Source of the DNA: Balneolales bacterium
GTDB taxonomy: Bacteria; Bacteroidota; Rhodothermia; Balneolales; Natronogracilivirgulaceae
Direction of reading: 5' to 3'
Assembly: GCA_007135895.1 (NCBI GenBank)
Contig: SLHZ01000290.1
Coordinates: 1 to 7,094, forward strand
DNA length: 7,094 bases
Below are positions 6,394 to 7,094 of this stretch, piece after piece (within the stretch, counting starts at the first letter, position 1; every line of letters starts with the position of its first letter). The position numbers and the translations under genes are program-made. Under the pieces are notes generated by a model. It saw only the letters and a program-made list of their open reading frames with translations, made no database searches and was not told where the DNA came from.

Positions 6394-7094
6394 TCATTCC
6401 TTGAACGCATTAGCCTTTTTGTCCGGGATAGCCACATTGTCCGGGATCGTCTCTTTGACCGGGAACGCCTCCGTTGTGTGTGCAACGGTCATCAGAAACG
6501 AGACCGCGTTGGCGTCAATCTCCGGTGTAAACAGGATGCGCCCCTCTTCGAACTGCCTGATGAACGCCAGGCACTCTTTTGTGTTGAACAGCTGTCGGAG
6601 CACCGCGATCTCCTGCAGCAGCTCCCTGATCTGATCCAGCGCTTTTTTGTCGCTGCGGACCATCTGGTAGTGGAAATTTGTGCTGCCCGTCGCGCCTGAT
6701 ACGTTGCCGGACGCGCCACCTGAAGCCCTCCGCGGCGCGTTGCCCTTTGCCTTGCCCGTCGCATTGCCCTTCGTATAGTCCTTGGATGCATGGAGCATTC
6801 TGCTGAGCTGCTTGCCGATCTTGCGTCGGGCTTTCACGAACGCGTCGCCATAGCCCGTCAGTTTTTTGAGCGGATAGTGGGCGGCGATCAGGCGGGAGTT
6901 GAGCGTCAGGTTGCTGTTGGCGTACCGGACACTGCGCAGATCCGCCAGGCAGTGATAAATCAAGAAATTGTAAAAATCCTTGCGGATGAGTTCGGCGCCG
7001 GTGAGGTTCAGCATCATTGCGGTGTAGCGGCAGCCGAGCAGCGGCGAGCACTCGGTGACATCCGGATGGGTGTGGATGGGCGAATTGAACGTGA
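6394..7094 (-). CDS. Partial gene, possibly asparagine-synthase-like C-terminus
   Basis: The frame is open to the right edge of the window, so the 5' end is missing; about 233 codons are visible. The ATG at 7015-7017 is internal, because upstream residues (FNSPIHTHPDVTECSPLLG, CRYTAMML) look like ordinary protein. The pattern THPxVxECSPLLGxRYT...LNL...RKDFYNFLI...LADLRSVRYANS resembles the helical C-terminal part of asparagine-synthase-like proteins found in polysaccharide loci (SPxLDxRxxxFALSLP...). This is a weak, by-eye assignment. A basic segment (KARRKIGKQL) leads into a Gly/Ala/Ser linker made of tetrapeptide repeats, then a helical, possibly coiled-coil stretch (KKALDQIRELLQEIAVLRQLF), and a C-terminal hexapeptide repeat rich in IPD. 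The stop is 16 bp upstream of the sulfotransferase start, suggesting co-transcription. Confidence 0.7.
   Translation of the reverse strand, partial: TFNSPIHTHPDVTECSPLLGCRYTAMMLNLTGAELIRKDFYNFLIYHCLADLRSVRYANSNLTLNSRLIAAHYPLKKLTGYGDAFVKARRKIGKQLSRMLHASKDYTKGNATGKAKGNAPRRASGGASGNVSGATGSTNFHYQMVRSDKKALDQIRELLQEIAVLRQLFNTKECLAFIRQFEEGRILFTPEIDANAVSFLMTVAHTTEAFPVKETIPDNVAIPDKKANAFKE
6401..6472 (-). repeat. 18-bp degenerate repeat at C-terminus of partial gene
   Basis: Four contiguous 18-bp units occur; on the plus strand they start TTGAACGCA, TTGTCCGGGAT, TTGTCCGGGAT and TTGACCGGGAA at 6401, 6419, 6437 and 6455. In the protein they read as hexapeptides FPVKET, IPDNVA, IPDKKA and NAFKE. The two central units share their first 11 bases and the outer ones have diverged. 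The array ends four codons before the TGA (6394-6396). Confidence 0.75.
6685..6768 (-). repeat. 12-bp degenerate repeat encoding a Gly-rich linker
   Basis: Seven 12-bp units in frame encode GNAT, GKAK, GNAP, RRAS, GGAS, GNVS and GATG. The pattern is Gly-x-Ala/Val-x, with GGC or GGT opening most units. It separates the putative enzyme domain from the helical C-terminal part and would be a flexible linker. It is older or more degenerate than the other arrays in the window. Confidence 0.7.

Overview
This 7.1 kb window is a stretch of a surface-polysaccharide (O-antigen, capsule or exopolysaccharide) biosynthesis locus. It holds four glycosyltransferase genes of three families (GT4, GT2, GT61, GT2), a frameshifted sulfotransferase, and the 3' part of a gene that may be asparagine-synthase-like. 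Convincing Shine-Dalgarno sequences are missing before the starts I could inspect (535, 2823, 3147, 4377, 6377). Leaders are often A/T-rich, and one upstream region carries an exact TAnnTTTG element. This fits the Bacteroidota / Balneolota / Rhodothermota assemblage, with base composition around 50% but variable. The taxonomic guess is inference only.

Layout. Positions 1-534 are mostly non-coding and AT-rich, with a possible minus-strand terminator and a short coding-like remnant near the left edge. A GT4 glycosyltransferase (535-1761, +) converges on a GT2 glycosyltransferase (1816-2823, -), with a 24-bp tandem repeat and a U-tract between them. A divergent intergenic region (2824-3146) contains a composite 28-bp repeat array ending at a candidate promoter. 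That promoter would drive a two-gene operon: GT61 (3147-4358) and GT2 (4377-5486). A minus-strand pair converges on it: the partial gene entering from the right edge (7094-6394), followed after 17 bp by a sulfotransferase (6377-5512) with a one-base frameshift.

How they fit together. The glycosyltransferases would add successive sugars to a lipid-linked or growing glycan. The sulfotransferase, if functional, would sulfate it using PAPS. No polymerase, flippase or sugar-nucleotide synthesis gene lies in the window, so the product cannot be named.

The most unusual feature is repeats. Six different short tandem repeats, unrelated in sequence (periods 24, 28, 18, 13, 18 and 12 bp), occur in 7 kb. 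Four of them sit on or within a few codons of a stop codon, in four of the six gene 3' ends visible. Two of these arrays duplicate the stop codon itself. This looks like recurrent local duplication at gene ends rather than one mobile repeat family.
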